DNA of 64,000 nucleotides from Halictus rubicundus. Its lineage: Eukaryota > Arthropoda > Insecta > Hymenoptera > Halictidae. Shown here piece by piece: positions 40,067-51,562 of this stretch; positions within the stretch are counted from its first letter, which is position 1, and every line of letters begins with the position of its first letter. Where the stretch lies: positions 1,584,830 through 1,648,829 of the forward strand of contig NC_135161.1 of assembly GCF_050948215.1 (NCBI RefSeq), in the 5' to 3' direction. The notes under the pieces were generated by a model that saw nothing but the letters and a program-made list of their open reading frames with translations, was not told the DNA's origin and did not search any database. Position numbers and translations under genes: made by a program.

Positions 40067-41361
40067 TGACGGTACGCGTCTCGTCGCGTGATGCGCGGCG
40101 AGGCGTGCGAGCCCTCCCCGGATTGGCTCAGCGGCCAGGGTTCTTTGGGGAGGGGATAAGGTGGTCAATGATAAATGCGTACTCTAAGTACCAAAAATAA
40201 AAGAACGTTTTATTCAATCAATGTGGCTCCGGATTCCCGGTTGGTCGTAACCCAACGAAGAGTAACACAATAGAAAACTTAACCTACGATTTATCCTAAC
40301 ACTACGGAAACTTAATCTACACGCGAGGAGCGACGGAGCTCCGAATCGGCGGAGCCAGACGGGTTCGCGGAACGGGGGCGGAATTCCGATGGAGCGTCGC
40401 CCACCGGTGGACGACGGAGTAAATGAATCGGTGCGCGGTTCGGTCGCGGACGGCGTGGCTCCGAAATGCCTCGGGACTACGGCATGCGGAGCGCGGAGCG
40501 AGCGGGGCTCGTCTTGTACCCGCGCGAGAGAGAGCGCGGCGCGGCGGTCGGTTCTCTCGGTCTCGGACCCGACGACGAATGGTCCTCCCTGTTTCGACTT
40601 ATCGGTGAGGCGTTCGGGAACCTCCGCGGCTCAGCAGGTGTTAGTGAATCGAGACGTGTTCCTTCGTCGGCTGAGCTCGTGGGGCGCGGAGAAATTCGTC
40701 TCCGGATCGGCGGGACGCCCCGTTTGCCGTCCCCGATCAACCGCGGTACGAGTTCGTACGTACGGACGTAAACCCAGTACGTACGGCTCGGTGTCGGCGT
40801 GGTCGTTCGTCCTCGGTAGTATACCGCGGGGCGAGCTCCGCACGCTGCTACGGCCGGTCGACGACTAAACTCGCGGGGCGCGAGGCACGATCGCGGATCG
40901 GATGACAGGAAGGCTGGATTCGGGAGCGGGTCACGAGGAGTGGGGAAAACGGGCCGGAGTGTCGCAACGATGGAGCACTGAAAAGTACAGCCGCCGGGCG
41001 ACCGCCTCCCAGTGCTTGCTCGGGGTTTCGGTTTTCTTCGTACGGGATGTAGACCCGCGTACGTTTACGGCCGATCCCGGCGCTTCCTCGTGTTCGCCCG
41101 GTCGTAAACCGAAACTCGCAAGTATCTGCGCGGCTGCGAGAAGTCCTAGGCTCGGGTGTTACCCCGAGAGCTGCTCCAGGCCAACTTCGCTCTCGGTGGA
41201 TTTCGCCGCGATCTTTATTGCCCGAGCGCGAACCTCGTGTGCTCGTTCGCGAATCTTCGGCATTCGCCGATTGGTCCGAGCTCGGGCCGAATTCGCGGAT
41301 TGGCGCGCGGCTGGTCCATAACTGCGGACTCGCAACGAGACTCCGAATGCGTCTCGTTGCA
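40067..41361 (-). mobile_element. LTR copy C (family of LTR A), inverted
   Basis: It is the reverse complement of the family seen at 23892-25149: on the minus strand it starts TGCAACGAGAC (41361) and ends CGTACCGTCA (40067). CCAAT boxes lie near 41270-41310 and AATAAA near 40210 on the minus strand. At 1295 bp it is the fullest copy and shows the empty site of the nested solo LTR. The flanks ATTA and GCAT do not match. Confidence 0.75.
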
Positions 41362-41728
41362 GCATTGTTTTAGTCTTACATTTTTTTTTTTATAATTAAG
41401 CACAACATTTAATAGTTTTACCTCCAAAAAAAGTTAGCTAGAACTTTATTATTATTTGCAGTTTTATCACTCAAATTGCATTTTAGAGCTTTCGAACTTA
41501 TGGCATCATATACAGGGCGGTCTAGGTTTTAATCCCCACAATTTTTGCGAGACTTCTGATAGTTTGACAAAAAAATATTCCGAACAAAATTAATAATTTT
41601 TCAATGATTTATAAATTGAACTATAATATATAACATAATAATAAATATTATTGTGTTATATTTAATAAATAATAATATATTATTAATAATATATATAAAC
41701 AATATTAAACAATATTAGATATTTTTAC

Positions 41729-41874
41729 CTCTTATACGAGAATAACCTGGCTCTATAACGTTTAGCACTTCCAGGAACAGATGACACATATCAATTTTGT
41801 GTTCCAATACTACATCTGGTAAATCGTCTAAAAGATATTCATCAACACGACCATACATTTGTGTTAATGAATGC
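41729..41874 (-). CDS. SMYD (SET/MYND) protein, exon 3 visible
   Basis: The exon lies between acceptor TTTTCAG and donor GTAAAA on the minus strand. It reads HSLTQMYGRVDEYLLDD, then HLFLEVLNVIEPGYSRIRG, the helical C-terminal domain of arthropod SMYD proteins. It joins exon 2 in phase (AG|G = Arg). The following exon is expected at lower coordinates and was not found, so the intron may extend into or across the transposon nest. Confidence 0.75.
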
Positions 41875-42246
41875 CTGAAAATAAACACAAATAGTTTATC
41901 TTCGTTCAACTTAAATCTAACATTGAAACAATCAATATTTGATTGAATGTTTAGCTTAAAGATTTCTTTACTAAAATTAGAAAATTATTTCAAAAAAAGT
42001 TACGCACCACGAATGAAGACTTTGGTGAAAAACCAGACAAGTCCAGATTTCGGAAACTATGTAATGTTTGCACTAAACAATTAGGAATATATGTATGTAT
42101 AAAAATGTGTAAAAATACAAGTCGAATTTCTCTGAAAAATGGACCTTCCCGGTTTTTGCTTCAAGTTTTTCAATTCGTCGAACACACCAATTACAACTTC
42201 AATGAAGATAACACAAATATATGAACCGGACCTACAGTGTTTACTG
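41875..42246. other. AT-rich intron sequence
   Basis: Intron of the SMYD gene with poly-A/T tracts and no frame. Just beyond the exon on the other side (41370-41700), an ACAGGGCGGTCTAGG-like end near 41513 may be a MITE remnant. Confidence 0.45.
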
Positions 42247-42850
42247 TACACAGGGTGTTAAAAAAAAACCATTCAATATTTATATGTTTGGTAAGTGTGT
42301 GGTTTGGGTGCTAAGTAAGGATTCACCCAATACAATGATAACCAATTGTATTGTATTCATTTATTGTTCCCCTCAGGGTTACAATCCCTTTACATCGTAT
42401 CTCCTTTAACTCGCACAATCGCTTACCACTAATGACATCGCTAGAGAGAGAGAGAGAGAGCTACTGTCGCTTTTCATATACTAATTATGATAACATAATA
42501 AAAATAAAATAACAACAATATATCCAAATCAAATAAAATAAAACAAAACAACTCCACCATAACGCTCGCCATCACGCTCGCCATAAATACAATATAGTAA
42601 ACAAAATAAAATACCTTTCTATATTACATTATGTAAAAATAAATAAAATAATTAGCTTCCGTAAATTTTCCATCAGCAAAAAAAAACAAACAAATAAAAA
42701 CATATCATACTGCTCTTTTCTCTCACACACCCACACGCACACACACTCCTCCTCCTACACCTCCCCTTCCCTAACCCGCGGACCACCTCTTCCGGTCGCT
42801 CACCATTCATCCCAATCCTCCATTTGCACCTTCCCTCCGTTCCTCCACTC
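42247..42850. other. Mariner-type end and low-complexity sequence
   Basis: ACAGGGTGTTAAAAAAAAACC begins at 42250. Its inverted partner, TTTTTTTTTAACACCCTGT, lies at 48411-48429. A (GA)n run is at 42444-42462. The part from about 42660 is probably the 3' UTR of the minus-strand non-LTR element. Confidence 0.5.
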
Positions 42851-42853
42851 TCC

Positions 42854-45800
42854 TCATCCACTTCTCCCCTCCCCCCTCATCATCCAACACCTCCCCATCT
42901 TCTCCTGCCAGCCTCCTTCTTCATCCAGCCTCATACATTCCTCCCAAACATGCTCCCACGTCTCACTTATCCATCCACACACTCTACATTTTCTCTCCTC
43001 CTCATCCATCCAATATTTTCCCTCTTTCATACCATTTCCTAATCTAAACTTTGCCACCCTCTGCCATCTACTCTCCCCCCATCCTTTCTTTAGGTAGCCC
43101 GGCAAACCCTCCCCCTTTACCATCCCATACCATTTATTATACCTTGATTTCCTTATCTTTTCCCACCTTTCCTCCCTCTGCCTTTCCTTCTCCCTTTTTA
43201 CCAACTCCCCACTTACCTCCTCTCTCCTCTCCTCCATCATTTCCTCCACCTCCTGTATTGTCCATCCCCTATCCTCAAAGAAATCCCGTCTTTCCCTCTC
43301 CCACCCTTCTCTTACTACTCCCCTCCTTTCCCTCCCTCTCATCTCTTCCCAACACAATCTCGCTAATTCCCCTCCTTTGCCCTCTCTTAACTTCTTTTCA
43401 TACCCCCATGCCCTCAACCCCGCCCTGCCCCTCATTAACTCTCTTTGCAATTCTTCCCTAACCATGTACCCTGGCGTACACTTTTCTACTTCTAACACCC
43501 ACTTTAGGTATCTCTCCTGCATCCTTTCCATACCCTCCCTTTCCTTCCACCCCCATATTTCTACTCCGTAGCTCATCACCGGCCACACTAATTTATCAAA
43601 AAGCCAGATCCTCCTACCCCAGTCCTTTCCAAACCTCCTCTTCCCTATTCCCCACACTTGTCCCATCACTGCCGCCCCCTTCCTTATCCTTTCCGCCACT
43701 TGCTCTTCCTGACCCCCATCCCTCTTTATTACATATCCTAGATACCTATACCTACTGACCTCCTCTAGCGCCTTACCTTTCCACATCCACGTCACCTTCT
43801 TCCACCTTCCACCTCCCCTCCTACACCTCATTATCTTTGATTTTTCCGCGTTTAGCTGCAGCCTTTTCCTATCCATATAGCGCTCTAGCACCCCTATCAT
43901 CCCTTTCATCCCTTCCTCCTCTTCCGCCAGCATCGCAATATCGTCCGCGTACGCTAAAGTGTATACTTTTCTTCCTCCCACTTTCACCCCTCCCCATCCA
44001 CCCCTTTCGAGTTCCTCGTCTATGTCCGCCAATAACAGTGTGAACAGCAGAGGACTTAGCGGACACCCCTGCCTCACCCCTCTTGCTGTCCAAAACATTT
44101 CCCCTTCCTCGTCCCCTACTCTTACCTTGCCTCTCGTTTCCCTTAGGATCTCCTCACATCTCCCTATTAACCCTTCCCTCACCCTCTTTCTCCTCAACTC
44201 CCCCATCAATACATCCCTATCCACCGAGTCAAACGCCGCTTTCAGGTCTACAAACAGCACTACCAGCCTTCTTTCCTTCCTCCTCACCTGCCTATTCACT
44301 ATATAGTTAAGCACGTAAATATTATCCATACATCCCAACCCTTTCCTGAAACCCGTCTGACTGTCTGGCAGTATCCTCTTCCCCTCCACTTCTTTCCTTA
44401 GTCTTTCTGCCAAAATCGCTGCATACACCTTATATGCCGTTTGCGTTAGCGTTACTCCCCTGTATTCCCCCACCTTTCTACTTTCCCTTTTCTTCGCTAT
44501 TGGTACCACTACCCCCTCCGTCCAGTCATCCGGCCATCCTTCCCCTTTCCATACCCTATTGCACACCCTCCATAGCCACTCCTCCACTTCTACCCCTCCA
44601 TACTTCCACACCTCGTTCGGTATCCCATCCCCACCTGCCGCTTTTCCCTCTTTCAAACCCTTCACCACCCTGCTGATCTCTTCCCTTTCTATTTCCTCTT
44701 CTCCATCCTCACCTCTCCTTTTTGCCTCTCCCTTCCTCACCCTCCACTCTACTCCCCCCAATACTTCCCTAAAATGTTTATCCCACTCGTCCATCCTTAT
44801 TCTTTCATCCACCCGTGACCCTTTCCTCCTTTCCTTCCTTATCAGCTTCCATACCTGCCTTTCCGTTTTTATGCCCTCCACCTCTCTTTCCCACTTTTCC
44901 CTCTCCTTTTTCTTCTTCTCCTCGCATAGTTTCTTGTACGCTAACTTCTTCTCCTTTACTTCTATCCCCTCTCCTCCCCTCTTTTTCCATCTCCTCAACT
45001 CCTCCCTCACCTTCTTTTTTTCTTCTTTACATTCCTCATCCCACCAACCTTTCCTCTCCCCTCTTTTCTTCTTCCCCATTTCCTCTAATGCCTCCTTTAC
45101 TCTACCCTTCAATTCTCTCCAATCCTCCTCTACTCCCTTCTCTTCCCCATCCTTCTTCCCAAATTTCCCCCTGAACTCCTCCACCCCTTCTTCCGTCCAA
45201 CACCCCATCAGCCTTCTCCTCCCTCCCTTAGCCCTCCTTTTTCCCCCAACCCTTTCTCCCTTAATCCATACCGTCAGGGGCAGGTGATCTGAGTCCACCC
45301 TTTCCCCAACCTCCATCCTTTTCACCCCATCCCTCGTATCTTCATCTCCCAATACATAATCTATCACCGAATTCCCCCTCTTTCCTATGAACGTCCACTC
45401 CCCTAACTCATCTCCCTTTACGTTCCCATTTAGTATCCCCCACCCCCTCTCCTCTAAGTACCCGCACAACCTCCTTCCTTCTGCATTTATCCTCTCATCT
45501 TTGGATTTTCTACTCCCTTTCCCTTTTCCCTCATCTTCCTCTTCCCCTCCTATCCCACCCCTTCTCTTCCTGTCCTCGCATTAAAATCCCCCCCTATAAT
45601 CACCCTCACACCTTTTTCTCTCCCTTCTATCCATTCACCCAGCACCTCCAATTTCTCCCGCAAGTCCCCATTTACATACACCCCAATTACCTTCCACCAT
45701 CCCCCCTCTATCCTCATCTTTATACCCATCACCCCCTCCCTTTCTCCCTCTTCCCCTCTCACCGTCTCAATCTCCTTCCTTATTCCCATTAGCATGCCCC

Positions 45801-45999
45801 CCTTTGCCCTCCCCATCTTTTCCTCTCTCCTTGCCCACTGTGCTTCCCATACATACCCTCTTGGCATCCTACTCCTTACGTGTTCCCATCCTCTCTCCTC
45901 TATCCACGTCTCCGTCAACACTATCACATCCCACTCCTCCAACCCTTTCCAGAAGTCTTCGTCCTTGTTCCTCAATCCCGCCACATTCCAGAATGTCAC
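42854..45999 (-). pseudogene. Non-LTR ORF2: endonuclease and reverse transcriptase, one frameshift
   Basis: The endonuclease frame starts MTFWNVAGLRNKDEDFW at 45999 and reaches GGDFNARTGREGVG at about 45555. The frame then shifts by one base and runs to 42854. Reverse transcriptase motifs follow: FRKGLGCMDNI, LFVDLKAAFDSVDR, RQGCPLSPLLF and YADDIAML (the active site). The C-terminus has a CCHC finger, CRVCGWISETWEHVWEEC. The only lesion seen is the shift near 45550, in a G-rich run, so it may be a recent mutation or a sequence error. Confidence 0.9.
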
Positions 46000-46061
46000 C
46001 TTAACCTCCCTCTCCCTCTTCTTCCCTTTCTTTCCCCCTTCTTTCCCTCCCTCCCACCCCT

Positions 46062-47134
46062 TTACCTCCCCTGCCCGTTTCCCCGCTCATCTAACCATCT
46101 TTCTTCTATTTCGTCCCATTTCTTCAACTTTCCATTCACCCACATTTTCATGTATCCCACCTGTACACTCCTTCCTTCCCTCCTCTCCTTCTCCGCTTCC
46201 CTTTCAATTTTCCACCTTGCTCTTCTCTCTTCCTCCGTCAGGTCGTCATCTAACCTTTCCTTTTTCCCTCTTAACTTGCTCCTTTCCCTCATCACCTTCC
46301 TTTTCTGTTCTCTGTCCACCATCTTCACCAGTACCATCCCCCTCCCCTCCTTTCCTACCCCTCCTATCTTTTTTATCTCCTTAATTCCCTCGTCCTTCAG
46401 ACCCATCACCTCCCACACCCTCTTCACCTCAATTTCCATGCCCTCACCCTCCGCTCGAATCCCCCTTATTACCACGTTGTTTCTCCTTTCCTCCCTCTCC
46501 TTTCTATCCTGTTTAACCTCCAACCTCCTTATCCTCCTTCTATTCTCCTCCACTTCCCCCTTCCCCATCCTATCTTCCATCCCTTCTCCTCCTTTTTCCC
46601 TCCCTTCCCTCTCACCCTTCTCCATCTTTCTCTCTAGTCCTTCCATTCTTTTCTCTAACCTTTCCCTCTTTTCCACCTCTTCCCTCCTTTCCTCTTCCCA
46701 CTTCTCTCTCTCCCTTCTTCTCCCCTCTCTCTCTCTTTCTCCAGCTCCTCTTTCATCTCCCTCAACTCCTCTTTTATTTCCTTCATCCCCGCCATCTTCT
46801 CCTTCATTTCCCTCATCCCCTCTTTTATTTCCCTCAACCCCGCCATCATCTCTCTTATCATGTTCTCCCAACCCTTGCCTAACCCTTCCGCCTCTTTCCG
46901 GATCTCCTTCGGCGACCTCCTCGTCTTCGCACTCCTTTTAAATATTCCCCTTTCCCCTTCTCCCTCGTCGTCCCCCTCCTCCCCTAACTCCCTCCCCCTT
47001 TTCTTCCATAAATTGTCAAAACTGCTCCCACTACTTCCTCCCCCTCTCCCTATCTTTTCCGTGACCGTCGGCTTTCCCCCCTCATCCCTCTCCCCCTTCC
47101 CGCCTACTACTTCCCCTTCCCCTCTGTTACTCAT
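46062..47134 (-). pseudogene. Non-LTR ORF1, coiled-coil RNA-binding protein, one frameshift
   Basis: From MSNRGEGEVVGG at 47134, a Gly/Glu/Lys-rich N-terminus leads into heptad-rich coiled coil (GMREMKEKMAGMKEIKEELR). The frame changes between 46871 and 46655. It continues as coiled coil and an RRM-like region (RNNVVIRGIRAEGEG, GRGMVLVKMVDREQKRK). This is the layout of L1-type ORF1 proteins, which trimerise and coat element RNA. It ends 62 bases before ORF2. Confidence 0.7.
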
Positions 47135-47469
47135 TTCTTCCTCTTACTCTCACTACTTATACTACCTTCAAATTTCCCGCTTTCCTCCTGACCCTACCGC
47201 CACCTATCAGCGCCACCTACCACTCTTTCTCTCTACTCCCGCGTTCGCCCCACGAGGATGCCGCCAACCTAACCTCCAATCGCTCACTTACTTCCACCTT
47301 TCTCACACCTTCCAGCTCCCTTCTTCACCTTTCCCCTTTTTGCCCAGCTACCCCTATTCCTCTCGCTCTCTTCTCCCACACTCTCTCACCTCTCACACCT
47401 CTCACTCTTCACTTTCTCTCACCAAACACTTCTCCGCTCTCTATACACGCCAATCTCTCTCGCAACCGG

Positions 47470-48003
47470 AAACGGAAGTCCCAATACAACGATAACCATT
47501 TATTAACAAAACAAAACTCAACAACGCAACAAGAACAAAGAAAACGGAATAACAATGAAACAAAAACTTCGGATAGACGACTACGAACAACTGACGTGAA
47601 CTGACAACGACTGACAACGACTGACTGACTTGAACTGACCTTGTCATCCGTCAGAATCCGCGCTTATATCTATTCCCCGCGCCTCCAGGAATTTCCTTCG
47701 AACAAGGAAACTTCTGGAGTGGGGATGTCGCTTCCTGTACGTGCCCCTTGGAGAAAGTTCGTGTCCTTGCACCGAACATCCGTGTCCTGGCGAAAGTCAA
47801 GGGTTGGCGGCCAAATGTGCACGCCAAGGAAAAACCCCGAACCTGGTCGCCAAATGTGCACCCCAGGTAGGAATAGACTTCCGGCGACTAAGTGTGCTCT
47901 CGGGAAGAGCTTGGGCCTGGCGACCAAGTGCGTCCAAGGTCCCAGCCCGCAGACGACGCTCCTACCTGGGTCCGATCAACCCTTCTCCAAGGGGTCCGCC
48001 ACA
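47470..48003 (-). mobile_element. Probable solo LTR, minus orientation
   Basis: On the minus strand it starts TGTGGCGGACCCC at 48003. It has TATATAAGCG (about 47672), repeated CAGTCGTTGTCAGT, and AATAAATGG near 47500. The order of promoter and poly(A) signal fits an LTR. Two units containing GCACATTTGGC are repeated near 47815-47865. The other end and a duplication were not fixed. Confidence 0.45.
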
Positions 48004-48395
48004 ATATGGTATATAGGATACATTGTACTAAATAAAAAAGCTTCAGTAAATATAGGTCGAAAGGTCAACCGTTTCTGAGATACAAACATTTTTGCTTGCT
48101 AACTTCGTGATTCATTTATTACTGGCCTTTTGATATTTACAGAAGATTTTCCACGTGTCTTCCTTCCTTCTATAAATAACTGACTGATTCCGGATGAAAT
48201 GTACTGTCGGCACTTGAATAAGAACATTCAGAATGCGGTTTGTAAACACTAAAGTAAACATCGCATGCGACGGAAGCAAGTAAGTCAATCATGATACTAG
48301 CAAACAAAAATGTTTATATATAAGAAACTGTTGACCTTTCGACCTATGTTTACTAAAGCTTTTTTACTCAGTATAGTGTATCCTATAATACCATA
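48004..48395. mobile_element. MITE with inverted ends of about 95 bp
   Basis: TATGGTATATAGGATACA at 48005 has its complement near 48370-48392. The match runs on through GGTCGAAAGGTCAAC / GTTGACCTTTCGACC to the AAACATTTTTGCTTGCT block. No frame is present. Confidence 0.7.
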
Positions 48396-48697
48396 AAAAT
48401 ATTGAATTGTTTTTTTTTAACACCCTGTACACATGTGTCCCTCATGCCTAGCCGATAAAAGTCCCAGAATTAACCCCACTGCCGGGGGGTATACCCCGTG
48501 AGGGGCCAAGAAGCTCAAGAGACCTCGGTTGCTCGAGGAGTGTAACATAATACGGGTGGGGTATATCGGTGTGAGACCAGGAGACCACTACTAATTCAAT
48601 AACAAAACTTCTTTATTTTTAATTATTTTTTATGGGACTCTTACCCAAATATTCGTAATATGTTCCTAATGGAACTGATACTAAATATGATTTAATT
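48396..48697. other. Unassigned sequence between MITE and solo LTR
   Basis: It includes the right mariner-type end (to 48429) and a small GC-rich block with CCGGGGGGTATACCCC near 48483. No gene is seen. Confidence 0.45.
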
Positions 48698-49452
48698 TGT
48701 AACGGGTATATATAAGGCCCGCGACTTCCCCGCCTAACACCGTGCCTACCACCGCCCCACTCCCAGCGAGCGCGCCGCGAGACCACGGCTGAGCGCAGCC
48801 TCCCGTCGCGGCCGCGAGGTGGCCACCGCGACGATACGACTGCTCGCGAGTGGAAGTGGGCGGTGGGAGGAATAAATAGGCCACGAGAACAGCCAAACGG
48901 GGCAGTCGAGGCAAGGCATCCGATGCGCCGTAGAGAGCCGATCTCCGCAGAGCACCGCTACCGCCACATAAGGCCTCGACCGTACCTCCGACCAACCGCA
49001 CCCCGTTCCTACCGAAACCACCGTTCCCGCCAAACACCACCGTTCCCGCATCCGAGCCTGCACCGTGCAAACGGGCCGGAATCCCTCCCCCGAGGGGCGC
49101 AAGCCTACGGGAAACTAGTCCGAGCCGGCACCGTGCAAACGGGCCGGAATCCCTCCCCCAAGGGGCGCAAGCCTACGGGACCTTCCTGCTAACCCGACCG
49201 ACCCTCCGACGCCGACGCGATACCGCGCCACCGCGCTACCGATCCGCCGCGCTACCGATCCGCCGCGATACCACCGCGATACCGCCGCAATCACGCCACC
49301 TGTGGGCACCCACTGTACATAGAGAGAATACGGACAATAAACACGAGTATTCTACCAGAAAACGACTACCATTTATTCCTCCTCGAGGCGCTACCGACCC
49401 CTGGCAGCCGGCTGAGTCGGCATTTCCTCCACCCCGACGGATACCCGTCACA
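48698..49452 (+). mobile_element. Solo LTR, 755 bp, TSD AATT
   Basis: The ends TGTAACGGGTAT and ATACCCGTCACA are near-perfect inverted repeats, and AATT flanks both sides (48694-48697, 49453-49456). A 62-base unit with GCACCGTGCAAACGGGCCGG is tandemly duplicated at about 49058-49180. A TATA-like AATAAATAGG (48871) and AATAAACAC (49336) suggest promoter and poly(A) signal. Confidence 0.9.
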
Positions 49453-49456
49453 AATT

Positions 49457-50847
49457 CACATGATATTTATTCGTGTAATGAACGATGAAAGTTTCAGACG
49501 CAAAGAAGGACAGTGTATGGCAGGCTTGTCCAACTTCCGGGCTGCAGTGTCGCGAGCTCGGACTCCCGGCGGCCAGCCGTACGGCCCTCCGGGGGATGAC
49601 CCGCCCGGTGTCTTACTAAATTAGGCATTGGGGAGGGGGGAGCGGCAAGTTGTTTTCGATACGAGATTCGCGCTGACTCCTGTTAGCTTAGGGAGGTTAC
49701 CGTGGTGGAGTTAGTGGGTATACCCCTTCGGGAGGAGGGGTCTCGCATATCCTCGTCTCTCCCCCCAGGGAGGGCGAGGAATCCGTAATGTGAGTACCAT
49801 CACGTACAAAAGTAGCTCGTGGGGGGGGGGGAGGGAAGTCCTGGCCGGCCCGACTACGCTTGAAAATCTACGTTATCGACATTACCGCGTGCTTGTGGTG
49901 CCACCTAGCGGCTCTGCTCATCAAGCCGTGTTTATGTAGAGAGCGACGAGCGGCAGTTGTTGCCGCTCAGCGATACTGCGCGCGCAGTTTCTGTACGGCC
50001 TATTTCATGTTTATGTAATGTTTAATTCTTTTTTGCCGTTTTGTCGTCAATTGATTTCCTGCTATTGCCGTTTACCGTTTGCCGCTTGCCGCTCGCCGCT
50101 CGCCGCTTGCCTCTCTCTCTCTCTCTCACGGCCATAGACGATACGCGATACTGAGTACATACTAAAATGGCGGCGCGGTGGCTTTTTCCGTTGAAAACGC
50201 TTAAAATCGTTCAAACACGCATAACTTTTGAACCGGCGAATTCCTAACATTAATACTTGGATTTTTGGAATTTTCTCGTCAAAATCTACAGGATTATATA
50301 AAAAGAAGTTAAAATTTGTGGCTTGTCAAGGTGAAGTTTCACCCAACGTTGTACAGGGTGTCAAAAAATTATATGTCACGGCCACCATAGCGTGATTCTA
50401 CACCTATGATTTGGTGGAAATTGACATAAAAAACTTCCCGCAAAATTGACTTTGACCTTGAAAATCAAGGTCAAAAAACAAAAAATTTTTTTAATCGTGT
50501 TCTACTAGTCATAAGGTTCAACTTTGTAAAAGAAACCATCGGTCGCATCTCAGCCGTTCTCTTAAAAAATGATGTTGCATTTCTTATAATTTTTGCAGCT
50601 TCTTTCTTTCATTCTGTAGTTAGGAGTGGTTAGCGTGAAGAATCGTTTTTGCACCAAAGCAATTAGATATAATGCCATTGAAAACATAATAATATGTTGA
50701 ATATGATCAATGACAATAATAAAAGTGAATATGAAGACTGATATTCAAGACACTCAATCGAAAATAATTTAGAGTGTAATAAAGAGACTTTTAGTGTTAA
50801 TAACGAATACGTACGTATATTTCTATTTGTCTTGTGGATGGTGACTA
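49457..50847. other. Intron sequence with short tandem repeats; no gene
   Basis: A GC-rich block (49520-49990) has a run of 12 G near 49820. GCCGCTTGCC/GCCGCTCGCC units repeat at 50066-50110, followed by (CT)n. TACAGGGTGTCAAAAAATTA at 50353 is a mariner-type end. No coding frame is convincing. Confidence 0.45.
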
Positions 50848-51219
50848 CTGTCGGGATAGGTAACCGGGAATTGAAGGTGTACCGCTCGTGGTTGGACTAG
50901 AGTTTTTATTCTGAGAGGGACGATACACCCGCGTAGCCCGCGTGTCCGCTCTCGACGAATTCTTTTACAGAACTAACTTACGAACTAACCATTCGCTCGC
51001 TAACGCATCCTCACAACAATCCCTCTTTCTTCATTCTCACGGTCTGCATTCACTCTTAACTAAACTAAACACACTCACCCTACGCGACACTCGACCCAGT
51101 CATCTAAACATCCACTCGACGCTATCGCGCAGCACGCAACCCGATATTCATTCGTACAAACATACTTTCTTAAAACTAAACACATGGCGGAGACGTGGCG
51201 CCAGCTTGTCGCCGCCACA
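50848..51219 (-). mobile_element. Possible solo LTR, minus orientation
   Basis: On the minus strand it runs from TGTGGCGGCGAC (51219) to CTATCCCGACA (50848), with AATAAAAACTC about 60 bases before the end. The TG...CA ends and the poly(A) signal position fit an LTR; no duplication was seen. Confidence 0.4.
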
Positions 51220-51562
51220 GTCTTAATAAAAGATATTCTCTGAACAAAAATATCACTTATAAATATTACTTATCCTATAGGAATAACAATAAAGTGGGAG
51301 AATTTCATCTCGTTCGGAGCAACAAACAGTCACAAACGTCTCATGATATCACTGTTTGTTGCACCGAACTATCGAAAAAATTTGTTCTTTCACAGTCACG
51401 TCGAAATCGAGCTGACCGTTTGTTCACTGAGCCCTTCAATTCAATATAAAAACTCTTCCCAATTATTTCAGTTAAATAATTATATACGTTCCGATGAAGC
51501 GTTTGTAAGATTTGAAGACAATTAACTGCGTCGAAAAAATCTTACATCTTGGAGAATGCATG
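51220..51562. other. AT-rich intron sequence
   Basis: Between two LTRs; short frames without motifs. The last four bases, CATG, are the duplication of the next solo LTR. Confidence 0.4.

Larger units (their letters stand above)
42660..47480 (-). mobile_element. Non-LTR retrotransposon with two ORFs, purine-skewed
   Basis: ORF1 (47134-46062) and ORF2 (45999-42854) follow in normal order on the minus strand. The coding strand is almost all G and A, giving the plus strand its CCT/TCC-rich look. Each ORF has one frameshift. The clade is not assigned; the endonuclease-RT-CCHC layout fits the large APE-type group. Confidence 0.85.

Noticed and set aside
43051..47495. Long plus-strand frames rich in Pro, Ser, Leu and Phe
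   Set aside because: They are complements of the purine-skewed non-LTR ORFs and are composition artefacts.
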